From contig JAEMWC010000669.1 of NCBI GenBank assembly GCA_016490735.1, positions 375,001 through 439,000 on the forward strand: DNA of 64,000 bases, in the 5' to 3' direction. Of this stretch, positions 36,042 to 47,809 are shown piece after piece (positions within the stretch are counted from its first letter, which is position 1; every line of letters begins with the position of its first letter). A program made the translations under genes and the position numbers. A model generated the notes under the pieces. That model was not told where the DNA came from. It saw only the letters and a program-made list of their open reading frames with translations, and searched no databases. This DNA comes from Pachyseris speciosa. Lineage: Eukaryota; Cnidaria; Anthozoa; Scleractinia; Pachyseridae.

Positions 36042-38304
36042 TACCGCGAGCAGAGGCCCTTCGATCTTCCTAAATAAGTTGGTAAGCGGAAGGGACCTCT
36101 GTCAGCTGCCTCGAGTTTCTTTGATATGCCGTTCATCCACCGAGGTGGATGAGTCAGTGCGGTTAGAAACCTATCAGACCGGTTTCGGCCCACAACGCAT
36201 GCGCCATGCTAGAAATTACTGACTAAATAGGTGCCCGTGGTTCATTGTTTACACTCATCTATTGACAAGTATGGCCTTCGTTTCTCTGTCGAAATCATAA
36301 AATCTAACTCGTCATGTTTACAGGCAGACGATAACAGCGATGAACGACCCGAGCGGATTTTCTTGTGATTTTCTTGATTTTGTGAGGACTCGCTTTACAC
36401 TGATAGTCTTGTGACAGGACAAAGAGTATTTTGAACAGATCTCCCTTCAGTAATTCAGTGATTTGAATGATCACACTGTTCCTTTTATCCAACGATTCCG
36501 TTTGCTGGCCACATGGTCTGCAGACACCACATGACTGAACAGTTAAGTCAAAACTTTCCTCTAATATGCTCTGTAACTTATCTCGAAGGCCAGTGTGATG
36601 GTCCACTTAAATGTGCATCGTTCTGCGCCGACATACAGCACAACAAACACACCGAATCTTTTCTTGCAGTTCATGTTTTTGCGTAACCTTTTTCACAGAC
36701 GTCTTAAAAGAACCTAAAATACAAGTCGTTTTCATAATAGAATCGCGGCCTGGACTAAAACTGGAACTGGTTGCTTTTTTGCAACGAATCCTTGAGTGCA
36801 AAAACATCGCGGGAGATGAGTACTGTCAATATTACAGCGGTGATTATATTGCCGTGAACACCTAAAATATGTCTGGAATGTTGATTGTGTTGTAACCAAT
36901 CACAGGCGAGATCTTCAAACCACAGAAACCACAGGCAACGAACGGTCACGGAACAAATTATTTTCGTTCTGTTTAACATGTTTAAGGATACAAGCTGTCT
37001 TATTAGGAATTTAAAACACCACTGCTCCCCAAGATCAGTGCTGAGGACCGCATTCAGCACATCGTTCGATTTTAGAAAGGAAAATTTAGAAGCCAACGCG
37101 ACGCGACGACGACCGGCTTTCCATGTAACGACATATTACACGGAGACAATAAAAAATGAACAATCGTGTATTCTTAGAAAAATAAATTTTCAGATATGCA
37201 TTCAACAATATAAAGCCGTTGGGTTGTAGCATGCGAGTTTACGGACATTTACGGAGATTCTTTTGGTAAGAAGAACTGCGATCGGAGATAATCATGTTTT
37301 TTTTCTTTTGCGCGCAAAATGTGCTAATAATCGCATCCAAAGGGGACTTCAAATCTTCTTGGCTAAATCCCCTCATAACTAGTTTCCTACAGCATGTAAT
37401 CCCCCTGATATCAAATGCAATAATGCCTTCAGAGAAAAAGCAAAATTATATTTTGGAAGGAATACCGAAAATTGGGCTGTTTACTTTGCGCGATGTGTCA
37501 ACCATTCCATAGATGTTGAATTTGGTCGGTGGTTTTCCAGTTTGCGATCTTGCGATCAAGGAACTTCTGCCGGCACAGTAGTTCGAAGGTTTAATCGTTA
37601 GCGCACGTAAATCCAATCCCCTTGTTCTACAAAAAAATATTAGCGAGGATTATGTTATCAGAAATGAAAACATCGACAAGAACAACTCTCGAATTTCAAC
37701 TTTATTATTTGCTACCAAAAAAAAGAAAAAAATACCAAAATAGTAAATCTACCTGACCTAACAAAAAAGTGTTAACGCTTGCTGCAATAGCCGCGAAGCG
37801 ATGGAATCAGAAAATTCTAGCGGCTTACCTTGCAACATTGTAACTTGCGATCAGGCGTAACTACCGATTTCGATCGTTACAAAAAGTTTGAAAATTCCCA
37901 CGCCAAACCGTCGCGTGCGTCGGCCCTGCACTTCGGCTTTGTAATTTATTTCAAAATCCTTCAAACCTGTATTCTTTGCTATTATAGCACACACTGTAAA
38001 CAAATAGGAAGGAAAAGCAATTGTTTACTTGTAAAGAGACTGAATGTTAAAACAAAACGAAAATAATTTGTTCCGTGACAGATAGGAAACCGTTGCCTGT
38101 GGTTTCTGTGGTTTGAAGATTTTAGGTGTTCACGGCAATACAATCACCGCTGTAAATAGCTATTTCCTAATGAAAACGAGGCTGAATGAGGAGCGGTTAC
38201 ATTTGAATTTAACGCATGCTCAACAGGGAAAGTCGAGGCGGCTGGCTGTCCCTTCGTCTTCCAGACTTGTCTAGGAAGATCGAAGGGCCTCTGTTCGTAG
38301 GGTA
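36042..38304. mobile_element. 2.26-kb TIR element, same family as 31240-32151
   Basis: Ends TACCGCGAGCAGAGGCCC and GGGCCTCTGTTCGTAGGGTA match the smaller element's terminal repeats. The flanking nonamers GATCCATTT (36033-36041) and GATTCATGT (38305-38313) fit a diverged 9-bp target duplication. The interior shares CGGTTACATTTGAATTT near the right end and a minus-strand Cys-rich frame. It is longer than its relative, yet still without a visible transposase core. Confidence 0.75.
36304..36807 (-). pseudogene. Cys-rich (ZAD-like) ORF inside the TIR element
   Basis: Two consecutive minus-strand frames (36607-36807, then 36304-36606) read KTSVKKVTQKHELQEKIRC, a CVCCAVCRRRTMHI cluster, then GLRDKLQSILEESFDL and CGVCRPCGQQTE. 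Paired cysteines at both ends of a helical segment resemble a zinc-associated (ZAD-like) fold. The first half is homologous by eye to the frame in the 912-bp relative (KTPVKKSTSKAK, CLICGIC). A stop separates the two frames. The function is not known to me; a DNA-binding domain of the lost transposase is one possibility. Confidence 0.4.
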
Positions 38305-39096
38305 GATTCATGTCACACTTGTTTTTACTTTTTTCTATGGTTTAAATTCATAACTTATTTTGGAAAGTTTCGACAAAAAAACGGCACATGAGATGGAGAT
38401 CAAAGTGAACTCTCACAGCTTATACATATTCCTTAAAACAGTAATAATATGCACGAAAAAATTACTCAATTCTGATTGGCTGAAAAAGCAGTGCAGTTTT
38501 GCTGTAACACAGTGCAATTACAAATGTATTTTGATTGGCTTAGAAACAATAGAAATTTGAATTAGCCAATTAAATCGTAGCCGTTTCTATAGCAACAAGT
38601 TCGCAGTAAGTTTGAGCCGCGTTGAAGATTGTGAAAATATAAAACAACGGCTGGCGTTTTGAGAAGGTTTCCTTTCTCAGAGGAACTGAAAACAGCTCTA
38701 AAAACGAGCACGGGGCGAAAAGCACTGCTTTTCGGCTGTCTGTTTGGAGAAAGTGATGTCTACAGAAGGGAATTGCCGACGAAATCGAAAGCTATAATAT
38801 AAGCCCGTTGAACTTATATAACACTTTGCTCAAGCCATTTTACGCCGAGAAAACAACAACAAACAAGACGAAGATTATGAACCAGAATACTGAAGTTAAT
38901 GATTATACACTTGATAGACACTTGAAAAACAAAGAGGCTTATAGCTATAGCCTACAACTTTTCAGCCGGATTTTGCGGCTTAAAAAACTTTAAAAACATT
39001 GACAAACTGTTGTTTTGACCTGCGCGTGATGAATAAATTATTTTTGCACGTGATTCACCGGCGTTATGCAACACAATTTTGTCGTGTATATTATTA

Positions 39097-39438
39097 AGGT
39101 CGGCACACACGGAGGGACTAGTCCCTGCGACTAGTCCCCGCGACTAGTCCCGGGGACCAAGTCCCTTCGTGTGAACTACCCATTTTCATCAGGAAATTTA
39201 GTCGCAGGGATCAAAATTTGGTCCCTGCGACTTGTCCCAGGAATTCAAACCATGTTTGAATTCGTGGGACAAGTCGCAGGGACTTGTGCCCTCAAATTAT
39301 GCTGATCCCTGCGTGTGAACTGTTCGTGGGACTAGTCCCTGCGACCAGTCCCTTCGTGTTAACTCTTCAGGGGACTAGTTGCGGGGACTAGTTGCAGGGA
39401 CTAGTCGCAGGGACTAGTCCCCTCGTGTGTGCCGACCT
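39097..39438. mobile_element. Harbinger-like MITE with TTA target duplication
   Basis: Terminal repeats AGGTCGGCACACAC / GTGTGTGCCGACCT are flanked by TTA on both sides (39094-39096, 39439-39441), as for PIF/Harbinger insertions. The arms are built from repeated GGGACTAGTC/GACTAGTCCC words, so the element folds on itself at many registers. No coding. Confidence 0.7.
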
Positions 39439-39445
39439 TTAATAT

Positions 39446-39453
39446 GTAATCAC

Positions 39454-39489
<36 letters not shown>

Positions 39490-39581
39490 TTGTAAATTTT
39501 TTCAAAGACCACGAATTAGTCTTTGAAAAAATTTTCTCGTGCTTATTTATTCCAAATTGCGCTCGAAATCATGTAATTACC
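39446..39581. repeat. Palindromic MITE
   Basis: The arms (CACATGATTTTTCTCGTGCA, then ATTTGGAATAAATAAGCAC) pair with their complements around CACGAATTAGT. It lies 8 bp from the preceding element. Confidence 0.7.
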
Positions 39582-40403
39582 TATACAAAACAATACGTAC
39601 CATTAACCGATGAAGACCAGCCGCTGAAAAACAGGATTAATGATATCGCATATTTCTCTTCCTTTTTATTCATGATTGGTATTTTAAGTTTCAATAATTA
39701 TATATTCCCGTGTATATGAGTTTCCATAATGAATACTGCGTCAACTCGGAAAGTTACGAAAATGAGCCAAGACGTTCATAAGTCATGCAGGATTTTTGTT
39801 TTCGTCATTTTTCGTTAAATGAGTAGCTATATAATTGTTTGAAGATAAATCATGCGGGATTTTGTATGTTTATGTTTTTGCCATCTTTTGTTTAAATGTG
39901 GAGGTTATATAATTGTCGTCGATTAATTGCGTTTCCTGCTTAGGAAGTGACACTTAAGACAACCTGGAATGGATCATAAAAATGTCAGTCGCCTAATTTG
40001 TAATTAGTATACAGCAGCTGGTTCATAATCCATTTATTTTCCTAACCAGCTCATAATCAAACAAGATAATTTTGTCCCTCACTGAAGTAAACACTCCGTT
40101 TAATGAAACCACGGCTGAACCTTTACTCTGAGGTATGGAGATGCAACATTGAGTTTCGTATTCATGTGTTTATTTTCTTCTTTTTCATTTGATAGATTTA
40201 GGTAGACATCCTCATCATTTTTTCTTCATCAAGAGATTTAATAACAAAAAAAATACCGAAGCTGAGTCGGGCATGATAACCAAGAGCGATACTGTGATAA
40301 AGATTGCAAGGGAGAGAATACAATTGCAGCGTCTAACACTGAAAATTACCACTAAGAACTGCAAACCTTACAATTTGGGGTTTTTTTAACTGGCAGAATA
40401 AAG

Positions 40404-41605
40404 ATGGCTGTTCAACACCTAATGCTGTTTCTTCTGGTCATCATTTGCTCAGTGGTGGTCATAGCAAACCAATGTGGAAAACATGCAGGTAAATATTGCA
40501 AAAATTGAAATTTCACGATGACAGCAAGAAGAACCGGCAGTATTCAATAGCTCTTTTTCGAAATAAAACCGCATTTTTGCACGTCAACAGGCGCAAGCAC
40601 GAAAGTGAGGCAAGTCGAGGAAGGTATCGAAGAACACTAACATCACAGCCGCCTTTGGACGAGAACGGAATGACCTATTATTTTTTTGCAGTGTACGGAT
40701 GTAACAACACTACTCGAGAAAAGGTTGCGTGAGTAGTATATGTTCAGCAAAATGAAGCCTCGTTTTGGCATAGGTGATACCTAGGTTTGGCCTAGGTGCC
40801 TAGGTAAATCATTAATATTCAAACTGCCTAGGTAAAATTGCGTTCCTTCATACTAATTAGTGGATAGGCATACTAATGAGAGTCACTCTAGTACAATGGC
40901 AACAATACACCTGCCCAAACTAGCCCACTGTTCGTCATCATGGATTGGTCAGTCAGGAATTTATTATGTGTGAATGATATATAAAATGAATCATATATGA
41001 ACTGCGGAAATGAAATCAAATGAAGAATGATCCTCGCAGTTGTGAACGCAATTTATGCAATTGCGAAAACGGGGTTAGAACCCGTGACCTCGCGATACCA
41101 GTGCGATGCTCTTACCAACTGAGCTATGAAGCCATTGAGGTTGGGAGCAGGTCAATTGTGGGTTCATTTGTTCCCGTAAAAGAAATACATACATACATAC
41201 ATACATACTTATCCTCTCCCGTCGGGGCTTTTCAGGGATAGTTTACATCACTGGCCGGGGGACTTGACCAGACTGCTAGTGCAGTTTACAATTAATGAAG
41301 TAACTAATGAGTGCCCCCGTAATGTAGATATTTAGGACAGACACTAGGGGTGGTCACAGCCAGAGTTTTGTTACGTCCCTAGTGGTTCTTTTACGTCCCA
41401 CAGAATCAGATTAAGTGAAAGTACTGTGAGACGGGGCCTACAGTTTATCGTCCTTATCCGAGAAATGAATCATATATGAACTTGCGTTCACAACTGCGAT
41501 GATCATTCTTCATTTGATTTCATTTCCGCAGTACATATATGATTCATTTCATATATCATTCACACTCATTTCTTTCACAAGAACAAATGAACCCACAATT
41601 GACCT

Positions 41606-41640
<35 letters not shown>

Positions 41641-43137
41641 AAGAGCATCGCATTGGTATCGCGTGGTCACGGGTTCTAACTCCGTTTTCGCAATTGCATA
41701 AATTGCGTTCACAACTGCGAGGATCATTCTTCATTTGAATCTATTATGTGTTCGAAATAAACGCGCGCCCTCTGTTGGTAGCGCCACTCTTGCAATTCGT
41801 TTGCTGAGACAACTTTGCTATAAGATTTTGTTTTATTTGAGACGTTTATCGCTCATTACTGTTAAAATGGCTTACTTAACCGTTAACGATTTCCAAGTTG
41901 CTTTTAACGCTTGTTTATCTGCCTCTATTTTCCCAGCAAATGAATTGCAAGAGTGACACGCGCGTTTATTTCGAACACATAACAGATTCTTGTCTGGCCA
42001 ATCCATGTTTCAGTGGGTTGAACTTGAAATTTGACATGGATACACTGAACAGTTTTTTGAAACAGTAGACTTCTGACATGTCCATCTATCGTGAGTTTAT
42101 AACCGTCAAGTCCTTTGTAGGCTTATGAACAAAATAGATGTCGACGTATGAGATATCGGGAGCATCGTCCAAATATTTTGTCCAGTCGAAAGTTTCGTGG
42201 TCAGAGGGAAGTTGGACCATCGAACCTGTGCTCCCCTAGGATAACGTCGTCAACGTTCTCTTTGTTTCGGCTTCGAATTTCTAGCTTCAGTCTTCAAGTT
42301 TCGTATGAAAGTTCTAGTAATCTTTCTTCACGTATTGCTTCCCCAGCTGAGAGCTACACGGTACACCGTAAGCTAATAAAGACGATCACAGGGCGTCCAC
42401 TTTTAACTTTTTAAACCATTCTTTGCTAAGATCGCTTAAATTATTGATACGTTCTGCCGAATCGGAAACACCAAAAGGTACAATCGTGGACATTTTCCTC
42501 TGAATGCAAGCAATTTTTTTAAACAAACAGCAAACAACAACTTGGAGTGGAAGATTCAGCGTAGCTCGCATGAGCTTCGCATTCGTGCTTGGGCCCGTGA
42601 TTATACAAAACTGCTGTTTAATTTCCAAAAAGGGCAATTATTGAAAACTAAATTTATCAGGTTGGAATAAATCACAAATTCTGCAACTACCTCATCAAAC
42701 CGGAACTCCATGTTTAAGTTTCCTTACCTTGTGAAGCTCGTGAACGGCGCTCAGAAAACTTAATATTATGACAAATAGAAAAGTGACGAAGAAAAAGTAG
42801 GTAACGGAGAAGGAAGTCTTAAATAAATAGCTGACAAGCATTCTTTAGTCTCTTGGTTCAAATAAACAAGAACAATAATATCAATATCGAGATCGAAAGT
42901 TCCAAAAAGTTATCGTCATGGAGTGGTGATGAACTCAATATCCTCGCCGTGTACTACATTTCAGTGTTTGTGCTGCTCGAAACTCATTGTTTTTAGTTTT
43001 TAAAGGAAAAAAGAAAGTCAGTGATGAAATTGAACGACAAAAGGAAGCGATGAAGAAACAGCAAGAGGAAGTTAACCAACTGATCGACAGAATAGCTGCA
43101 GAAATTGAGAGGGATTTGCGAATGAACAGTTGCCCAG
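40404..43137 (+). CDS. Secreted coiled-coil protein, first two exons (partial)
   Basis: Exon 1 (40404-40488) encodes a signal peptide, MAVQHLMLFLLVIICSVVVI, then ANQCGKHA, and ends in phase 1 at CAG/GTAAAT. A candidate exon 2 (43006-43137) follows TTTTTAAAG, begins in the matching phase, and reads KKKVSDEIERQKEAMKKQQ, then a continuing heptad-like helix (IDRIAAEIERDL) to NSCP, again ending phase 1 at CAG/GTAGGT. The joined frame stays open across the splice. This suggests a secreted host protein with a short coiled coil before an unidentified extracellular domain. Further exons were not recognised. The 2.5-kb intron holds SINEs, foldbacks and a transposon fragment. Pairing of these two exons is an inference from phase and signal peptide. 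Confidence 0.5.
40967..41186 (-). mobile_element. tRNA-derived SINE
   Basis: On the minus strand a tRNA-like head (TGGCTTCATAGCTCAGTTGG at 41134 downward; B box GGGTTCTAACC) leads to a body (TTGCGTTCACAACTGCGAGG) and a tail of ATATATGATTCATTT type. A CATA microsatellite (41187-41209) abuts its 5' side. Two related plus-strand segments lie at 41484-41738. Confidence 0.75.
41484..41738 (+). mobile_element. Two adjoining copies of the same SINE
   Basis: 41484-41572 is the 3' half of one copy ending in the tail TATGATTCATTTCATATATC. 41573-41738 is the 5' part of another, with the tRNA-like head at 41630 onward (GGCTTCATAGCTCAGTTGGT) and a body cut at CTTCATTTGA. They share the head and body sequence of the minus-strand copy at 40967-41186. 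Confidence 0.7.
41744..41982. mobile_element. 239-bp TIR element retaining a tiny ORF
   Basis: 24-bp perfect terminal repeats (TTATGTGTTCGAAATAAACG... at the left and its complement ending at 41982). A 29-codon frame MAYLTVNDFQVAFNACLSAS ... NELQE runs from an ATG at 41867 to TGA at 41956, just before the right repeat. It could be the N-terminal scrap of a transposase kept in an internally deleted derivative. Confidence 0.6.
42035..42493 (-). pseudogene. SWIM/YqaJ-family protein, N-terminal fragment
   Basis: From MSTIVPFGVSDSAERINNLS at 42493, a helical region (LSKEWFKKLKVDAL ... YGVPCSSQLGKQYVKK) is followed, across stops and frame changes, by DDAPDISYVDIYF and AYKGLDGYKLTIDGHVRS. The last motif matches AYKSLEGYRLHWDGHVNN in the two-exon gene at 9643-10424. 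The opening helix resembles the N-terminus of the YqaJ protein at 19532. No SWIM cysteines or nuclease follow; the neighbouring sequence is SINE and foldback DNA. Confidence 0.5.
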
Positions 43138-43306
43138 GTAGGTAGAAAACTGTTCCTCTCTTCAAAGTGTATATTTAGCGTCCCAAGTAAAAGAAATTGG
43201 CACCCAAGGGTTTCATGGGTCTTCATCGAATGTGACTGACTAGACACCTCACCGAGTTGAGAGAACAACCTCTTGTCCCTGTGATGTACAAGTTCCTCTC
43301 CATTTT

Positions 43307-43380
43307 CCTAGAATAGCTGCAGAGATTGAGAGCGATATGAACATGTAACATGTGTTATTCAGGTTGGTAGAGAACTTCTG
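43307..43380 (+). repeat. Partial duplication of the coiled-coil exon
   Basis: AATAGCTGCAGAGATTGAGA at 43314 repeats the 3' half of the exon ending at 43137 (AATAGCTGCAGAAATTGAGA) with intron-like flanks on both sides (TTTTCCTAG before, CAGGTTGGTAG after). An in-frame TAA suggests a decayed exon copy. Confidence 0.5.
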
Positions 43381-43679
43381 TTTTTCAGTAAGTACCGTAT
43401 TTCCTCGAAAAAGCCAAGCCCCACCCCAGTCAAGTCTGCAATCGTGGACGAAACTACTTGAGAAAATAGGCCTCCTGGGGCCAAAAAATCCTTCTCTAAT
43501 ATGTGTGAGTCAACAATATCCCTAAAGTAACTTCCCTTCCCCCCTTCCCCTTTTCAATATTGAAGTTGGGAAGCCACCATTGTCAGGGAAACGGTTAGGA
43601 GGCACAGACAACATTGAATTTGGAGGGAGGGGGGCTTTGAAACTAAATTGATCACTGTGTGCACGTACAAAAGCTTCTT

Positions 43680-43880
43680 ATAATGCATTACAACGCGTTG
43701 ATAATGGCTCTCAACGCATTTGTAATGTTATTCAGTCCATTGTAAAAACGTTGACAATGTTCAGCAAAATGTTTAAGAATGGATGAAAAATGTTTCTCAA
43801 CGCGTTGGCAACTTTTTCCAACGTTTGATACAAATTCTGCACAAAACGTTGAAAACAAAGGACAACGTTTCGCGCCGTTG
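43680..43880. repeat. CAACGCRTTG motif array, left
   Basis: Irregular repeats of CAACGC(A/G)TTG, CAACGTTT and AATG words. The opening (ATGCATTACAACGCGTTGAT) resembles, in inverted orientation, the array at 46585-46775. Confidence 0.55.
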
Positions 43881-43899
43881 TAACAAAGCTGAACACATT

Positions 43900-46580
43900 G
43901 TCAACACAACCAACAGCGCTTTGTTTACAAGCAACAAATTCAATTGACCATCAAAATTCTGCATCTGAGAGAATTTGATTTTGTTTGATTAATAAAGAGC
44001 AATTTGCCGCAACTTACATTAAAACTTTTGCGAAGCAACAGCCAATATACTCACCAGAAATATAAACGTAGAATAAGAAAATGTTGGCGTACGTGATTTG
44101 TTTGGCGCTTCGCCCCCGAGCTTGCCACTAATTAGTTCAATATTTTTTTCTGTCATAACCATTAATAACCATTCCCTTGAGTAGCAAGCGAAGGCGTCAT
44201 CAGAAATACTTAAAATACTAAATAGGAGTGAAATTTTCTGAAACGCAATCTTTTACCAAGCGCGAGGCAAAGCTACGTTGATAAATAATTATCTTTGTCA
44301 AATGCGTGGGGTGCGTGACTTGGGATGATGAGTTAACAACGATGAAAATTGCTATACCGTCGGTTGCATTTAATCGCGAACAGCTTGATACATTTCAAAG
44401 ACTTTTTAAAGCTTACTATTTGTTTTCGAGGCCAATGAAATTGAAAAGTTTACTTAAAATTTATTTTTTTCCCTGGTGATTTTATACAAACATTACGAAG
44501 CAGACACTGAGGCAGACAAGGTCGCGCCACATGTTAGCTCATGTTATGGCTCGTTTTGCGCCTTCTATCTTTATGGTGTTTTATTGCAATGGTTGGCGAA
44601 CTGACCGTTTTGATAACTTAACCGCAAAAGGGTTTAATCTGCACTGGTGTAAAAGCAATTTTAGGAGGCCCGTAGAACAAAATGTATTCTGTATCAGCAG
44701 TTCAAATTCGTGATCGCTCGTGCGCAACGTTGACATTCCTTTGTTATCCATGTGCCATTCAAATCATGTTTGCGATGTTGCGGTATTTTGTTGCAGTTGC
44801 CAACTGAAATTCTCAGGATCAATTTATCGGACCGATTTTTCGTATTGGTTACACATTAAGTGTTCTTTATTGTAAGTCAAATCTATTTTGGCCACAGGGT
44901 GAACTATTTATTTAGTGGAGTAGAGTGGTCAGTCAAAATAGAGTTTATAATTGAGAATGTAAACTGCCTTGAGCGTAAAAAAGACTTGTGAACACAAAAA
45001 CCAATTTGGTCATTGGGTCAAGTCAGATGGCATTCATTGTAAGGTAAACATTAAGAGGAGTAAACATGTTGGTGGTGCGAGCAATATCGTGCATACGTAT
45101 AACGAGATTCGCGGAACGGAAAAGAACAGCGGTATTTGAAGCCAAAATATTATCTGTGGACTTAAATGCTTATAGTAAGATGAAAACAATGAAGTATCTG
45201 TCCTTCATTCCGGAAACAAGAGAACTTGCCGACACATCATTGCCTGTGGAATGTCACACTTCTACTTGTGGGAATCGTCAAGAAACTGATATCAAGCCCG
45301 GGTTGCTCGAAGCATGGTTAGCGCAAACCATCGTTAAATTTCATGGAAACCTATAGGTTTTGATACCCGTAAGATACTTTAAACTTGCAGCTATTTGTAT
45401 GGTGTTAGGCAACAAACTCATGTCAGGACACTGCATGCATGCAGATCCGAACAGATTGATGAGATCAGCGAGATTTTATATTTGGAATAAATTGTTCTTT
45501 CTGACAAGAAAGGAAAAGAACACGATGCTTGGTCAAAAACTAAAACAAACTTTTATTTACTGGCTTGCTTATATATAAAAATTAAAGTACATATAGGGCA
45601 ATACAGTTGTTGTTTGTAATGTTATAATATTCTAAAGTCTGTGGGTCCCGACGCATGTTGCGTGACAAAATTGACCATGTGTTACACACGCTCTCAATTG
45701 TCGATGGAGAAAGAGTGGTATTCTCGTTTCATTACTATCGAACCAAAGAAAATCCATTTTGTGGACAAGGAAGCTAATCCTCTTGCGAACCTCCGGGCCT
45801 TCCAATATTAGTATTTGGATGCTCTCTAATGAGAATACCGATAAATAGTTGTCATTGTTGACTCGCCACAGTGTTGATTTTTACATGTTTCGTGCGTGAG
45901 TCCTGACCCGAGTAAGCAAGGTTTATGTATTCATCCATTTTCATTGATAACCTTCGTGCCGTACGGAACGCGAGTTTCGTCCAATGTCCTTCTACAATTT
46001 AGGGATGTACATTTAATTAAAGGCTCTCTCAAACCAGTCGCCGACAGCAAAAGTATTAATTTTGACAAGGATTAGAGCCATTTATTTCTATTATTAAAAT
46101 CCTACATTGCACAGTAAATGTATAATTATACACATACACAATATCAAAACGATAAACAATATTAATAAAGCGTAACACCTAAAATAATATTAAAGTTTGT
46201 CACAAAGGAACGGTTGATTTGAATTCAGCGAAATTAAAGACTCGATCGACTGTTCAAATCGAATGTCATTTGAAACACACGCATGTAGCAGACAGTCTTT
46301 TTAGCGCCATAATTTCGTTCAACACCGTAAGAACTGAAGCCAAAAAGGTAAGTAACAGCAGCCATAGGATAGTTGAGTTTTACACTTAGCCGCGTTCTCT
46401 GCAAAATTACAGGAAAACTCCATGTACTTGATGTTTCTGCTCAAATTCAAACCAATACGTACGTGCTAGACTTGCGTGCATACGTGCTAGAGTTCATGCT
46501 AATGGCTGAACAATTCGTTGTAAAGATTTCATAGTAACCTAAAAGCAGCGGTACTATGAATGATTCCAAATGGTCCGTGG
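43900..46580. other. Interior between two motif arrays; no gene recognised
   Basis: Open frames here are short. The longest (45066-45356, plus, 96 residues) has a balanced composition but no motif. If the two flanking arrays are the ends of one element, this is its interior. Confidence 0.35.
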
Positions 46581-46584
46581 CGGT

Positions 46585-46775
46585 TTCATTAAACGCGTTG
46601 TCAGTGTTTGACAACGCATTGACAATGTTTTGAAATGATTTTGAAATGGATTTGCAACGCATTTTGGTTCCGTTGAAAAACGTTGCCAACGTTTCAAAAC
46701 GCAATGGAAATGCTCTTCAACGCATTTTCAATGCGTTGAAAATGCATAACAACGAAAAAACGCTTCAACGCTATT
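46585..46775. repeat. CAACGCRTTG motif array, right
   Basis: Dense CAACGCATTT, GCGTTGAAAATGC and CGTTGCCAACGTTT words. Read on the minus strand it begins TTATGCATTTTCAACGCATT, matching the start of the left array. Confidence 0.55.
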
Positions 46776-47140
46776 TTCGTTAAGCCTGCTTTACCCAAAT
46801 AGGGTCACATTTAAACATCGAACAAGATTGGAAACTAAGAGGTGAAATTCAAACGTGGCCCAAGGCTAACCTAATAAATTAAATCGAATACTTGTCTCTT
46901 ACAACTCACCTCTGATTTTTGACATTGACACTAAAAATTAAGAAGTAAAATTTAAATACAACCCAAAGCTAACCTAATGAAATTACATACTTGTCACTCA
47001 CAAGCTACATCTGACTTAAAATTGACACAAATCATGTAATAGATAGGACTTAAAACTGCTTAAAGAAGGTGTATGCATGATGTTCGATGGAAGACCATTC
47101 CAGTCTGTTATGTAGCGATTAAAAAAAGAACAGCTGAAGT

Positions 47141-47141
<1 letters not shown>

Positions 47142-47200
<59 letters not shown>
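47142..47200. repeat. (AT)n microsatellite
   Basis: About 29 AT units immediately outside the left arm of the inverted repeat. Further (AT)n runs lie at about 49069-49094 and 49301-49336. Confidence 0.95.
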
Positions 47201-47206
<6 letters not shown>

Positions 47207-47634
47207 GTTAAAAAGACCGAAAATGGACAACTTTTGGTTCAAACAACGATAAAAATTTAAAAATTTATGATTAAAAAACGTTTCGGTCTCTCGACCTTCG
47301 TCAGTTACAAACAGAATGTTAAAAACCTACAACTTAAATATGATTTTACAACAATGGTTACAAATTACATACGGGTTACGTAACTCAGACAATGAAACGA
47401 AAAACAATAGGTGTACAAAAAGTATGAAACGACTACGGTAAATTAACAGGATGCGGAATAACAACAATAATAGAACTAGTGATAAATGTTATGTAATTGT
47501 CGCAGCGCAACAGGTTCCCCATCAAGGGCCTCTGAATCATCATACCTGTCAGTATCATAACAAAATCCCTAAAGAGGGCCCTTAAACAATAAGTAATAAT
47601 TTCCCAACAAAGAGCCTTTGAATGACCTAGCTAG
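47201..47634. repeat. Left arm of a 434-bp inverted repeat around a Penelope fragment
   Basis: Near-perfect reverse complement of 48545-48979. It includes the hammerhead-like segment at 47279-47304 on the minus strand (CTGACGA, GGTC/GACC stem, GAAAC). Confidence 0.85.
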
Positions 47635-47809
47635 CACAAAAATAACAGAATCCCCAAAAGAGGGCCCCTGAGCGCTGAGGCAACTACAAGTGCTAAATAT
47701 TACAATTAATGAGTCGGTACACACTGACTTGTTAAAATATATAAAAATAAATTCACTGCCAATACGCACCTTAAGAAAATCGCAACCTATTGTCCAAACT
47801 CTGCTGAAA

